In this document: positions 45,724 to 55,090 of the stretch, piece by piece
How the letters are laid out: every line of letters begins with the position of its first letter
Position numbering within the stretch: position 1 is the first letter of the stretch
Source of the DNA: Bacillota bacterium
GTDB lineage: Bacteria; Bacillota; Clostridia; Lachnospirales; Lachnospiraceae
Reading direction: 5' to 3'
DNA: 64,000 nucleotides
Assembly: GCA_023398375.1 (NCBI GenBank)
Contig: JAEWSH010000101.1
Span: forward strand, 18,785 to 82,784
The notes under the pieces: model-generated
What the model saw: only the letters and a program-made list of their open reading frames with translations
Told to the model about the DNA's origin: nothing
Database searches by the model: none
Translations under genes and position numbers: made by a program

Positions 45724-46530
45724 ATGCTTGAGGTATTCGGACAGATAACCGATATATTTAAATCGTATAGTGAAAATAGTATTTATATGACTCTGTTCTT
45801 GTGTGCATTATTCTATTTATGGATGACAGAAGAGGAGAAAGGGAAGCGGATAGTGCTTATTTATGCATCAGCCTGTGTGCTTGGAATGTTTTTCTTTCCG
45901 GTAAGTGCGTATCTGTTGATCAATACTGCCTTTGATGGTGAGACTTATTACCGGATCCTCTGGTTCTTACCAGTCTGCATAGGTATCGCATATGGAACGA
46001 TTCATTTGATCTCCAGGCAGAAAAAGGTGGGACGTAAGATAGTCCTGACAATTCTTGCCTGTGTGATTCTCATCAATGGCGGCGATTATACCTATGATAA
46101 TCCTACTTTTGAAAAAGCAGAAAATGCGTACCATATTCCGCAGTCGGTCATTGATGTCTGTGATGCCATCAGACCAACAAACCAGGATGGATGGGTGTGT
46201 GCGGTAGTACCGCAGGAATTTTTATCCTATGTCAGGCAATATGATACGAATATTCACTTACCATATGGAAGGGAAGTACTGATTCCACGCTGGAACCAGT
46301 GGCATCCAATGTATCAGACCATGGAAGCCGACATTATCTACGCCAAGACACTTGCCAAACAGGCCAGGGAAGATAATTGTCAATATATTATCCTGAATGA
46401 GAAAAAAGTATTTGATGAGGATATAGAACAATATCATTTCAAATTAGTGGATACCATTGATGGATATCATATTTATCTGGATACGGATAATTCCATGGGC
46501 GTGGTATATACAAAGAAGACTGAAAAGTAA
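45724..46530 (+). CDS. DUF6077-like membrane protein, C-terminal part
   Basis: The 268-residue protein has an amphipathic start, two or three helices (about 20-40, 50-72, 85-100) and an extracellular tail with GVGDYTY-like and PYGREVLIPRWNQWHPMYQT segments. It seems to be the continuation of the previous protein, separated by a frame change at about 45700-45707. A strong AGGAGGAAGG lies just before ATG 45724, so it could be translated on its own as a split subunit. An open frame extends to TTG 45700. Confidence 0.55.
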   Translation: MLEVFGQITDIFKSYSENSIYMTLFLCALFYLWMTEEEKGKRIVLIYASACVLGMFFFPVSAYLLINTAFDGETYYRILWFLPVCIGIAYGTIHLISRQKKVGRKIVLTILACVILINGGDYTYDNPTFEKAENAYHIPQSVIDVCDAIRPTNQDGWVCAVVPQEFLSYVRQYDTNIHLPYGREVLIPRWNQWHPMYQTMEADIIYAKTLAKQAREDNCQYIILNEKKVFDEDIEQYHFKLVDTIDGYHIYLDTDNSMGVVYTKKTEK

Positions 46531-46561
46531 AAAAAATTTTACCAGGAGGCAGTAAATAGAA

Positions 46562-47563
46562 ATGAAAGAATTTAATGCAGATAAGAAATATGTGGTAACG
46601 GGAGGTGCCGGCTTTATTGGCTTCCATCTGTCAAAGCGATTATTGGAACAGGGAGCGACCGTAATTGGCTATGATAATCTGAATGATTATTATGAGGTTT
46701 CACTAAAAGAAGACAGACTAGATATACTAAGAAAATATGAGAAGTATACATTTGTCAAAGGTGATTTAGCGAATAAAGAAGAAGTAAATGCATTGTTTCA
46801 AGCATACAGTCCGGAGGTGGTAGTAAATCTGGCTGCACAGGCGGGTGTCAGATATAGTATTGATCATCCGGAGGCTTATATACAGTCGAATCTTGTGGGA
46901 TTTTTCAACATATTAGAAGCTTGCAGGCACTATCCGGTAGAGCATCTTCTGTATGCCTCCTCCAGTTCTGTGTATGGTGGGAATGAGAAAGTTCCCTTTT
47001 CTACGGAAGATAAAGTGGATTCGCCATTAAGTCTGTACGCAGCAACAAAGAAGTCAAATGAATTGATGGCATATTCTTACAGTAAATTATATGACATTCC
47101 ATCAACGGGTCTTCGTTTCTTTACAGTATATGGACCATTTGGGCGTCCTGACATGGCGTGCTATAAATTTGCGAATAAAATGGTAAAGGGAGAACCAATT
47201 CAGATTTATAATAACGGGGATATGTATCGTGACTTTACTTATGTAGACGATATAGTAACTGGAATTATGAATATTTTATGTAATCCACCAGCAAAGGATG
47301 ATAAAGGGGTAAGATATAAAGTCTATAACATAGGGAATCACAATCCTGAAAAATTAATGGATTTTATAAAGACCTTAGAAGAGTGTATTGGTATAGAGGC
47401 AGAGAAAGAATATTATCCAATGCAGCCGGGTGATGTATATAGAACCTATGCAGATGTAACAGAATTAATGAATGATTTTGGATTCAAACCGGACACTTCC
47501 ATAAAAGAAGGGTTAACACAATTTGCGAACTGGTATAAAGAATATTATCACTTGGATAAATAA
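46562..47563 (+). CDS. UDP-glucuronate 4-epimerase-like NAD-dependent epimerase
   Basis: The 333 residues form an extended SDR enzyme: VVTGGAGFIGFHLSKRL (Rossmann loop near 13), VVNLAAQAGVRYSIDHPEAY, YASSSSVYGGNEKVPFST, YAATKKSNELMAYSY (YxxxK near 160), LRFFTVYGPFGRPDMA and FTYVDDIVTGIMNI. This combination is that of CapI/LpsL-type UDP-GlcA 4-epimerases, which supply UDP-galacturonate. ATG 46562 follows AGGAGG. It is the only uronic acid enzyme in the window. Confidence 0.88.
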   Translation: MKEFNADKKYVVTGGAGFIGFHLSKRLLEQGATVIGYDNLNDYYEVSLKEDRLDILRKYEKYTFVKGDLANKEEVNALFQAYSPEVVVNLAAQAGVRYSIDHPEAYIQSNLVGFFNILEACRHYPVEHLLYASSSSVYGGNEKVPFSTEDKVDSPLSLYAATKKSNELMAYSYSKLYDIPSTGLRFFTVYGPFGRPDMACYKFANKMVKGEPIQIYNNGDMYRDFTYVDDIVTGIMNILCNPPAKDDKGVRYKVYNIGNHNPEKLMDFIKTLEECIGIEAEKEYYPMQPGDVYRTYADVTELMNDFGFKPDTSIKEGLTQFANWYKEYYHLDK

Positions 47564-47615
47564 CTGGTTTCTTGAAGTGCAAAAAAAGTTATGCCTGACA
47601 GTTAGGATACAAAAG

Positions 47616-49247
47616 ATGAAAAAAGAACAAACAATTACAATACCGTTAACGAAAATTATATATGTGATGACGACAATTTATATGTTACTGATAACGGTCA
47701 TAGTACCGTTATATCATAGAGACGGATTTTGTTTCATTGGCGATAGGAAATATCGCCTTTTTTTCATAAGTTCAATATTTCTCATACCGGTGATTCTACT
47801 GCTTCTGTTCGTAAAACATCTGGCTCTTAAGGAAAAAACAGTGCTATCTGTGACTGATATCTGCGCAATTGGGTATGCATGTGTTGTAACTGCATCATGT
47901 ATGATGAGTACCTACCGTGAGATTGCGATATGGGGATATGAAGACTGGCATATGGGAACAATTACACAATTGCTGTTTGTAGGAATATACTTTGCTGTAT
48001 CCAGAGGATGGAAGTGGCATACGGGAATTGTAAAGGCTGTTTGTGCGGTATCGGGCGCTATATTCCTGCTGGGTGTTATGAATCGATTTGCAATCGATCC
48101 GCTTCAAATGTTTGAGGGCTTGGAGTATTGGAACAAAACACACTTGTTGGCGACCATAGGAAATATCAATTGGTATTCTGCTTATGCTTGTGTTATATTT
48201 CCACTGGGAATCTATTTCTTCTGGTCCCAGCCTGTGAAAGAAGGGCGGTGGAATAGACAACTATTGAAGGTTGTCTATTGTAGTATTGCATTTGCGACGC
48301 TCATGACACAGGGAAGTGAGAGCGGTCTTTTTACATTATTTGTGGTATTTACGGCATTTTCATATTTTTCATTGGAATCAAAGGATAAGAGATACCGATT
48401 TCTTCTGATGAATGTAATACTTGGAGTCACGGCATGCATGCTTGGCATTATTTACCGGCTCTGTGATAAAGAACAGATTTATTTTGCCGCAGACCTTGCG
48501 ATTGATAAGATAATTTTACAGCCGGTCTGGTGGGTATATACCGGAGTCGTGATGGTTCTGCTGATGGGATATTATCTTAAGAATCATAGAGTAAAACCGG
48601 CTTGTAAAAGCGGTGAGACAGAGGCAGTTATTTCTGACGCTGACAGAATACTTCAGAGCGGAAAGTACCAGCGCATATGGGTATACTGTGTGACAGGGAT
48701 GTTAATACTGATCGGAATCACAGTCTTCTTACATAATAGAAATCAACAGATTTTTCCAGTTTATAATAAGATTTCTGTTCTGAATATGAATAAAGACTGG
48801 GGAAGCGGGAGAGGACTTCTTTGGAGTGTTGTATGGAAGGCCTATATCGAAATGCCATGGATAAAAAAAATATTCGGAGCTGGGGCAGACTGTTTTGCGC
48901 CTTATCTGTATACACAGTATGCCCAGTTGCTGGATGGATTTCTAGCTGAATGGTGGGGCAATGCGGTGGTTGCTAACGCACATAATGAATGGCTCAATGT
49001 ACTGATAAACAGTGGTATGTCTGGGATGCTTACCTATGCGGGCATATTTATGACAGCAATATACCGATGGGTCCGTAACCGCGGACGGGCAGAGGTACTG
49101 ATCGGACTTTCTATCTGTCTGGTGGGCTATATGGTTCATAACACAGTGAGTTTTCAACAAGTAGTAGTAACGCCGATCGTCTTTGTCATATTGGGCATGG
49201 GAGAGGGATTATTAAGGGAAAATGCGATTCTTAATGCAAGAAATTAA
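47616..49247 (+). CDS. O-antigen ligase/polymerase (Wzy-like) membrane protein
   Basis: A 543-residue protein with about twelve helices, including the long periplasmic-type loop of Wzy/WaaL enzymes (GSGRGLLWSVVWKAYIEMPW then IKKIFGAGADCFAPYLYTQY) and the catalytic-region motif ANAHNEWLNVLINSGMSGML with the essential-type histidine near 455. It should polymerise repeat units or ligate the glycan to an acceptor outside the membrane. ATG 47616 follows AGGA; the frame opens earlier at 47523 within the epimerase gene. It is the only clear polymerase/ligase candidate. Confidence 0.82.
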   Translation: MKKEQTITIPLTKIIYVMTTIYMLLITVIVPLYHRDGFCFIGDRKYRLFFISSIFLIPVILLLLFVKHLALKEKTVLSVTDICAIGYACVVTASCMMSTYREIAIWGYEDWHMGTITQLLFVGIYFAVSRGWKWHTGIVKAVCAVSGAIFLLGVMNRFAIDPLQMFEGLEYWNKTHLLATIGNINWYSAYACVIFPLGIYFFWSQPVKEGRWNRQLLKVVYCSIAFATLMTQGSESGLFTLFVVFTAFSYFSLESKDKRYRFLLMNVILGVTACMLGIIYRLCDKEQIYFAADLAIDKIILQPVWWVYTGVVMVLLMGYYLKNHRVKPACKSGETEAVISDADRILQSGKYQRIWVYCVTGMLILIGITVFLHNRNQQIFPVYNKISVLNMNKDWGSGRGLLWSVVWKAYIEMPWIKKIFGAGADCFAPYLYTQYAQLLDGFLAEWWGNAVVANAHNEWLNVLINSGMSGMLTYAGIFMTAIYRWVRNRGRAEVLIGLSICLVGYMVHNTVSFQQVVVTPIVFVILGMGEGLLRENAILNARN

Positions 49248-49258
49248 TATAATTTTCA

Positions 49259-49287
49259 TTGCTTAAATAGAGAGTTAGCATTATACT
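49259..49287 (+). promoter_or_regulatory. Predicted promoter before GT2 gene
   Basis: TTGCTT (49259-49264), 17-base spacer, TATACT (49282-49287), giving a start near 49294 and a leader of about 37 bases. It lies in the 83-base gap after the polymerase gene. Confidence 0.5.
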
Positions 49288-49330
49288 TTAATATGTATGG
49301 TTTTTTACAAAGTACAACGGAGGAAAGAGT

Positions 49331-50251
49331 ATGGCAATAATGTCAATTGTAATTCCATGTTATAACGAAGAAGAATCGATTGGATTTTTCTATGAGGCGA
49401 TGAAAAAATTGGAGAAATCGCTGAATGAGATAGATATGGAATATGTTTTCATAGATGATGGATCAAAGGATAGGACTTATGCGCGGCTGTCTGAACTGCA
49501 TGAAAAGGATAACCGGGTAAAGTGCATTTCTTTTTCCAGAAATTTTGGAAAGGAAGCCGCTATTTTTTCCGGGCTGCGTGCAGCTGCAGGAGACTGTGTA
49601 GTGGTTATGGATGCGGATTTACAGCATCCTCCGGAGACGGTCATTGACATGTACGAACAGTGGAAAGCCGGATTTGAAGTGGTAGAGGGTGTCAAGATCA
49701 ACAGAGGTAAGGAATCACCTCTTCATAGATTACTTGCGAATAGTTTTTATGGTATGTTCAGTAAACTGATTGGAATTGACATGAATAATACTTCTGACTT
49801 TAAACTTCTGGACCGTAAGGTAGTAGATGTACTGGCAGGATTACAGGAGAGAGATACTTTTTTTCGGGCACTTTCCTACTGGGTAGGATTTAAAAGCACT
49901 TCCGTTTATTATGAGGTGCAGGAACGTGTTGCGGGAACCACCAAATGGTCCTTCTTCTCGCTGATCAGATATGCTTTTCAGAATATGATATCATTTTCTT
50001 ATGCACCGCTTCGGTTCATCATGGGATTAGGCATCGTTACAATATTGATTGGAATTATATTTGGAGTGGATGCTCTTATCAGCTATATTCATGGAAATGC
50101 ACAAAGCGGATATCCGACACTGATATTTATGCTGATCATATCAACAGGTGGCATTATGCTGAGCCTTGGTATTGTGGGCATTTATATTGCAAAGATATAT
50201 GAACAGATCAAGAACAGACCCCAGTATATCATTGGGGATAAAAAGGAATAA
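49331..50251 (+). CDS. Polyprenyl-phosphate glycosyltransferase (GtrB/ArnC-like GT2)
   Basis: A 306-residue GT2 with C-terminal two-helix membrane anchor (about 230-258, 265-290). Motifs: IPCYNEEESIGFFYEAM, FIDDGSKDRTYARL (about 42), MDADLQHPPETVIDMY (about 95) and KWSFFSLIRYAFQNMISFS. Relatives move a sugar from UDP to undecaprenyl phosphate for the GT-C transferases. Good RBS GGAGG 6 bases before ATG 49331. The donor produced is probably used by one of the membrane transferases nearby. Confidence 0.9.
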   Translation: MAIMSIVIPCYNEEESIGFFYEAMKKLEKSLNEIDMEYVFIDDGSKDRTYARLSELHEKDNRVKCISFSRNFGKEAAIFSGLRAAAGDCVVVMDADLQHPPETVIDMYEQWKAGFEVVEGVKINRGKESPLHRLLANSFYGMFSKLIGIDMNNTSDFKLLDRKVVDVLAGLQERDTFFRALSYWVGFKSTSVYYEVQERVAGTTKWSFFSLIRYAFQNMISFSYAPLRFIMGLGIVTILIGIIFGVDALISYIHGNAQSGYPTLIFMLIISTGGIMLSLGIVGIYIAKIYEQIKNRPQYIIGDKKE

Positions 50252-50255
50252 TAGT

Positions 50256-51164
50256 ATGGATTATATAGATATTCATGCGGATGATTATGCGATATCCCTG
50301 CATGCGTCCGAGAATTTAATAGAACGTGTAAAGGCTGGAAAATTAGATAGTATCAGTATCCTTCCCAATATGTCCTGTTTCAAAATATGTATGGAACGGT
50401 TACTGGAAGAATGGGATGAATTTCCAAAAAAACCCTTGATTTCAGTACATATAAATCTGATGGAGGGACATTGCTTAAGTCCGGCTGAAACAGTACCGGA
50501 TCTTGTAGACCCGGAGGGGTACTTTAAGGTTTCCTGGGGCAGTCTGCTGCTGGCAAGCTACAATCCGATGAGCTATAAGAGAATCAAGAGTCAATTAGAG
50601 GCTGAGATACAGGTACAGATAGAGCGCATCAGTGATGCAGAACCGGCAGAATGCGAATTGAGACTGGACAGCCATCAGCATACGCATATGATACCGATCG
50701 TATTTGACGCGATGATGACAGCAGTCCGGAAACAACAGTATCCGGTAACTTTTATTCGTGTCGCGAGAGAACCGATCATGCCGTTTTTAAAGCATATAGA
50801 TTTGTATTCCAGCTATTCTGTTACGAATATTGTAAAGAATGTCATTTTGAATTTATACGCAGGCAATGTAGAAAGACAGCTGCGCGCTATGAAGATAGAG
50901 CCGGCGTTATTGTGGGGACTTGTAATGACCGGACATATGGATGTTGACAGGGTAAAGAAGCTTTATCCTTCCATGCTTGGGGTCTGCAAACGTAAGAAAA
51001 AGAAAATGGAACTATTATTCCATCCGGGATGTGTACTGGCTGAGGAAATTAATGAGGAATATGTAAAGAAAGGCTTCGTTGAATTCCATTTATCAGAGGG
51101 CAGGAAGATAGAGCGTCATGCGGTTGACAACCTGGCGCAGGAGGTAATACATGAGCAAGGATGA
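50256..51164 (+). CDS. ChbG/YdjC-type carbohydrate deacetylase
   Basis: The 302-residue protein has the metal-binding and catalytic motifs of the ChbG/HpnK family: DIHADDYAIS (about 5-14), LISVHINLMEGH (about 63) and LDSHQHTHMIP (about 139), as well as LLFHPGC near 250. It should remove N-acetyl groups from a short or lipid-linked amino sugar. The start ATG 50256 sits 4 bases after the glycosyltransferase stop, with AAAGGAA upstream; the longer frame from 50166 overlaps that gene. Confidence 0.86.
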   Translation: MDYIDIHADDYAISLHASENLIERVKAGKLDSISILPNMSCFKICMERLLEEWDEFPKKPLISVHINLMEGHCLSPAETVPDLVDPEGYFKVSWGSLLLASYNPMSYKRIKSQLEAEIQVQIERISDAEPAECELRLDSHQHTHMIPIVFDAMMTAVRKQQYPVTFIRVAREPIMPFLKHIDLYSSYSVTNIVKNVILNLYAGNVERQLRAMKIEPALLWGLVMTGHMDVDRVKKLYPSMLGVCKRKKKKMELLFHPGCVLAEEINEEYVKKGFVEFHLSEGRKIERHAVDNLAQEVIHEQG

Positions 51165-52557
51165 TATGACACAGAATATGAAGGAGCGGGTGTATTCCTA
51201 TCTGTTATTAGGGATTGGTCTGCTCTTTTATCTTTTTTTTGCATTTTATGACGGAACGGTGATTTGTGCGGATTCACCTTCTTATATATCGATGTCAGTG
51301 ACAAGAGAGGCTTTTTACCCTAGCCTGCTTGCATTGTCAAGAAGTGTTTTTGGTAATAACGATACGTATTTATTTGCGGTCATAGTTGTACAAAGTGTGA
51401 TAGCGGCATTTGCTGCATGGAGCTTAGAGGAATTCCTAAGAAAAGAAATTCAGATGCCAAAATGGATCAGTCTGTGTATACTGGCACTCCCGCTTATGGT
51501 TTCATTTCTATGTAGATTTGCTGCCTTGCGTTCTTCTATGTATTCGAACAGTATTATGACGGAGGGAATTGCCGTGTCATTATATCTGGTCGTAATTCGG
51601 GAACTATTGGAATATCTTTTTTATCAGACGAAAAAAAGCCTGATAATCGGCAGTTTGTTATCAGCATTATTAATATCGACGAGAAAGCAGATGCTGGTAA
51701 CGCTGGCACTTCTAGCACTTGCCATAATGGCAGCTGCCTGGTGGAAGAAAAACATTGGCAGGGGCATTATGAAAGCAGTAGTCATAAGTATTTTGGTCAT
51801 GGCAGCAGTATTGGTATATGACAGAGGATATAACTATATGGTACGCGGTGAGATAGCAGGTCATTCCAGCGATAACCGTTTTATTATGACGATGATCTTC
51901 TATACAGCGGAGGAAAAGGATGCAGTCTATGTAGAAGATCCGGAGATCAGGAAATTATTTCTGGATATCTATCATGTGTGCGATGACAGCGGATTCTTAG
52001 GAAGCAGTGCCGGTGCTGGATGGTATCAGGAAGTGACTCATTTCGGTGATCACTATGACCATATCCAGATAGACACAATGTGGCCGATGATACATGACTA
52101 TGTGGAAAAGCAGAAAGGTCTGGAACCAAATGAGCAGCAGAGCATGGAACTTGAAATAGAAACAGATCGTATTATGAATGTCCTGATCGCTGATCTGCTG
52201 CCACATAAATTGATCCGTATTGCAGAAGTATTATGGAATAATTTTCTCTCAGGACTGGTAACAACGGTAGCACAGAGAACACCAATCTTAGTCTGGTATA
52301 CGGTTCTGGCATATCTTGGGTATGCTGTTCTGCTCATCTATAACATAAAAGTAAATAAGCTGAGTAAGGTCAATATATTTGCCCTTCTCACAGTGGTATC
52401 CATCATATTGAATGTAGGACTGGTGTCTGCAGTTATTTTCTGTCAGACGAGATATACGATTTATAATATGCCATTATTTTACATGAGCGGCCTGCTGATG
52501 CTTTATGAAATCTATAAAACTAGATTTGGAATCAGGAGCAATAAGAAGCCGGACTAA
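51151..52557 (+). CDS. GT-C-like membrane glycosyltransferase
   Basis: A 468-residue polytopic membrane protein. The first outer loop contains FAFYDGTVICADSPSYISMS, then REAFYPSLLALSRSVFGNND, with acidic residues placed as in GT-C enzymes, and a TEGIAVSLYLV segment. It has about ten helices and a mid-sequence soluble loop (230-320). It probably uses the lipid-linked sugar made by the neighbouring GT2. It overlaps the deacetylase end by 14 bases, with AGGAGG in that overlap. Confidence 0.68.
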   Translation: MSKDDMTQNMKERVYSYLLLGIGLLFYLFFAFYDGTVICADSPSYISMSVTREAFYPSLLALSRSVFGNNDTYLFAVIVVQSVIAAFAAWSLEEFLRKEIQMPKWISLCILALPLMVSFLCRFAALRSSMYSNSIMTEGIAVSLYLVVIRELLEYLFYQTKKSLIIGSLLSALLISTRKQMLVTLALLALAIMAAAWWKKNIGRGIMKAVVISILVMAAVLVYDRGYNYMVRGEIAGHSSDNRFIMTMIFYTAEEKDAVYVEDPEIRKLFLDIYHVCDDSGFLGSSAGAGWYQEVTHFGDHYDHIQIDTMWPMIHDYVEKQKGLEPNEQQSMELEIETDRIMNVLIADLLPHKLIRIAEVLWNNFLSGLVTTVAQRTPILVWYTVLAYLGYAVLLIYNIKVNKLSKVNIFALLTVVSIILNVGLVSAVIFCQTRYTIYNMPLFYMSGLLMLYEIYKTRFGIRSNKKPD

Positions 52558-52597
52558 TATGTAAGAAGATCAGTATCTAGATAAGGAGTGACTCAGA

Positions 52598-53629
52598 ATG
52601 GATTTATATAAAAAACTGGAAAAGGGAACGTATATTATAGCGGAAATGTCTGCAAATCATGCCGGTAGTATAGACAGGGCAAAAGAAATCATTCACGCTG
52701 CAAAAGAAAGCGGTGCGGATTGTATTAAGATCCAGACATATACAGCGGATACCATGACAATTGATTGTCATAATCGGTATTTTCATATAACGGAAGGTAC
52801 CTGGGAAGGAGAGAATCTGTATTCCCTTTACTGTAAGGCATACACTCCATGGGAGTGGCAGGCAGAATTATTGGCAGAAGCCAAAAAAATAGGAATCGAT
52901 TTTTTCTCAACGCCATTTGACAAGACCTCGGTAGATTTTCTGGAAGAGATAGGAATGGATTTTTATAAGATTGCATCCTTTGAATTAGTGGATATCCCAC
53001 TGATTGATTACGTTTCTTCCAAAGGAAAGCCGATCATTATGTCTACTGGAATGGCTAATATTGGAGAAATACAGGAAGCAGCGGCAACAGTTGCAAAGTA
53101 TAAGAACCAGCTGGCCTTGCTCAAATGTTCCAGTGCATATCCGGCAGTCTCTGATCAGATGAACCTGAAGACGATTGCCAATATGAAGGAAGTATTTGGT
53201 TTGCCGATTGGACTGTCTGATCATTCAATGGGCTCAGTGGGTGCTGTTACAGCAGTTGCTTTGGGAGCCAGTATAATAGAAAAACATTTCTGTATCAGCC
53301 GGGAGATCGAGAATCCGGATGCGACGTTTTCTATGGAACCGGCAGAATTCAAGGCAATGGTACAGGATATCAGACAGGCAGAGAGAGCAATAGGCCGTGT
53401 GAATTATACGGTAACAGACGATGAAAAGAATAATATTATCTTCCGTCGTTCCATCTTTGTAGTGGAAGATATCAGGAAAGGTGAGAAGATAACACCCCAA
53501 AATGTAAGAGTGATCAGACCGGCATATGGACTGGCGCCAAAATATTATGACAGCGTGTTGGGACAGATCGCGCTGAAGGATATTAAACGGGGTACTCCCC
53601 TGCAGTTCGACATGATCGGTAATCTATAA
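52598..53629 (+). CDS. pseI: Pseudaminic acid synthase-like NeuB family enzyme
   Basis: A 343-residue NeuB-family protein that condenses PEP with an amino hexose. TIM-barrel motifs are IIAEMSANHAGSIDRAKEII, IKIQTYTADTMTID, FFSTPFDKTSVDFLEE, FYKIASFELVDIPLIDYV, PIGLSDHSMGSVGAVTAVAL and EKHFCISREI. The SDHSMGS segment, ASFELVD and the C-terminal RPAYGLAPKYYDSVLG are closer to PseI than to NeuB. No PseB, PseC, PseF or PseG gene is in the window, so precursor and activation enzymes may be elsewhere or the CMP synthetase upstream may serve both. Good site AAGGAG before ATG 52598. Confidence 0.85.
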   Translation: MDLYKKLEKGTYIIAEMSANHAGSIDRAKEIIHAAKESGADCIKIQTYTADTMTIDCHNRYFHITEGTWEGENLYSLYCKAYTPWEWQAELLAEAKKIGIDFFSTPFDKTSVDFLEEIGMDFYKIASFELVDIPLIDYVSSKGKPIIMSTGMANIGEIQEAAATVAKYKNQLALLKCSSAYPAVSDQMNLKTIANMKEVFGLPIGLSDHSMGSVGAVTAVALGASIIEKHFCISREIENPDATFSMEPAEFKAMVQDIRQAERAIGRVNYTVTDDEKNNIIFRRSIFVVEDIRKGEKITPQNVRVIRPAYGLAPKYYDSVLGQIALKDIKRGTPLQFDMIGNL

Positions 53630-53659
53630 ATAGGGTGCCAAAAGCGTGCTGTATATTTG

Positions 53660-53718
53660 AATTCGTCAATTTGCACAATTTATGTTTTGTGTAAATTGAC
53701 GAAGCCAAGTTCTATGAT
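53660..53718 (+). promoter_or_regulatory. Palindromic promoter element, copy B
   Basis: Arms TTCGTCAATTTGCACAA (53662-53678) and TTGTGTAAATTGACGAA (53687-53703) form a 17-bp inverted repeat with one G-T exception and an 8-base loop. They are followed by GCCAAGTTC and a -10-like TATGAT (53713-53718). Sequence from the right arm through CTATGATA is nearly the same as in copy A at 38.4-38.5 kb. It lies in the gap after the synthase and before the GNAT gene. Confidence 0.65.
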
Positions 53719-53793
53719 AAGCTTTGACATTCTAATTTTTATATATAATTGTAGTTATATATCAGATATGCTTTCGGAGAAAGGAGAAATAGA

Positions 53794-54243
53794 ATGCAGG
53801 ATACATCTGCTTATTTGAGACCAGTTACGGAAAAAGATATAGATTTGTTATATGAATGGGCGAATGATGCGACAGTTCGTGCAAATGCATTCTCAACGGA
53901 GCATATACCTTATGCCGATCATGCGCGATGGTTTGCTTCTAGACTACAGGATGAAGATACCAGGATTTATATTTATATGTATGGAGAAATACCGGTCGGG
54001 CAGATACGGATTCACATAGAGGGTGAGGAAGCAACGATCGATTACAGTATTGATGAACGTTACCGCGGGCAGGGACATGGAAAGCAAATGTTGAAGCAAT
54101 TGGAACAGATAGTGCAGGAGCAGCTTCCCCTGATAAAAAGCTTCTTTGCACAGGTAAAGTGTGGAAACAAAGCTTCAAAGACTGTTTTTGTGGCAGCCGG
54201 ATATGAAGAAGAATATGTTGTTTACCGCAAGAAATTAAAATAA
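53794..54243 (+). CDS. GNAT acetyltransferase (PseH-like)
   Basis: The 149 residues form one GNAT domain: SAYLRPVTEKDIDLLYEWAN at the start, a central IYMYGEIPVGQIRIHIEGEE, and the acetyl-CoA-binding loop YRGQGHGKQMLKQLEQ. It likely N-acetylates an amino sugar, possibly the C4 amino group of a pseudaminic acid precursor as PseH does, given the synthase gene upstream. It has AGGAG before ATG 53794. Confidence 0.85.
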   Translation: MQDTSAYLRPVTEKDIDLLYEWANDATVRANAFSTEHIPYADHARWFASRLQDEDTRIYIYMYGEIPVGQIRIHIEGEEATIDYSIDERYRGQGHGKQMLKQLEQIVQEQLPLIKSFFAQVKCGNKASKTVFVAAGYEEEYVVYRKKLK

Positions 54244-54311
54244 AGCGAATGCCAGGGATTTGTGGACAAGAAAATAAGCCACTGGAACATGATAGAAAGG
54301 ACAACGGATAT

Positions 54312-54986
54312 ATGAAGATCATAATTGCAACAATTAAGAGCTGGAATATAGAATACGCAAGAAAACTTCAACAAAATCTATCAGCAGAACATACAGTTCA
54401 AATAATTGATAAGAAGGAAGATCTACAATTAGATTTCATTAAGACCTTTGATCCTGATTATATCTTTTTCCCACATTGGTCTTATATAATAAAGGAAGAG
54501 ATCTTTAGTCATTTTACCTGTGTGGTATTTCATATGACGGATCTGCCCTATGGCAGAGGCGGAAGTCCGTTACAGAACTTAATTGTTAGAGGGCATGGAA
54601 CAACAAAGATTTCTGCGATCCAGGTTACAAAAGAATTAGATGCGGGCCCGATCTATAAAAAAGAGGAGCTATCTTTGGCGGGTTCGGCAGAAGAAATCTT
54701 TCGAAGAGCTTCCGGAATCATATTCAATGAGATGATTCCAGGCATTCTGGCGGATAGACCTGAACCAATACCGCAGACAGGAGAGATAACCACATTTACC
54801 AGAAGGAGACCGGAACAGAGTCAGCTGTTACCGGACATGGATATAAAGACGATTTACGACTATATTCGTATGCTGGACGCAGAAGGTTATCCGAATGCTT
54901 ATTTGATGCTGGGAGATAAGAAGTTGTCTTTTACGAAAGCAGAATGTGAAGATGGCAAAGTAATCGCACAGGTGGAAATAGTGTGA
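54312..54986 (+). CDS. Formyltransferase-like protein
   Basis: The 224 residues resemble the Met-tRNA formyltransferase fold used for N-formylation of sugars: CVVFHMTDLPYGRGGSPLQ with the catalytic-region histidine (about 77) and the Asp of TKELDAGPIYKKEEL (about 110). The usual N-x-H reads F-H-M, so the expected Asn may be missing. It could N-formylate an amino sugar or nonulosonic acid. ATG 54312 follows GAAAGGA; an open frame extends back to 54249. Confidence 0.75.
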   Translation: MKIIIATIKSWNIEYARKLQQNLSAEHTVQIIDKKEDLQLDFIKTFDPDYIFFPHWSYIIKEEIFSHFTCVVFHMTDLPYGRGGSPLQNLIVRGHGTTKISAIQVTKELDAGPIYKKEELSLAGSAEEIFRRASGIIFNEMIPGILADRPEPIPQTGEITTFTRRRPEQSQLLPDMDIKTIYDYIRMLDAEGYPNAYLMLGDKKLSFTKAECEDGKVIAQVEIV

Positions 54987-55090
54987 GAAGAAAATCTAAG
55001 TAACAAAAATACTGTTACTAAGAAATTCTAGGCAGCAAAAAATTGATGCTAAGAATAACTAGATAGAGGAATGTCCAGGGAGGATAGGAA

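Noticed and set aside
54987..55090. Short hairpin AGTAAC/GTTACT as a terminator
   Set aside because: Six AT-rich base pairs without a T-run; the following gene is closely spaced and probably co-transcribed.
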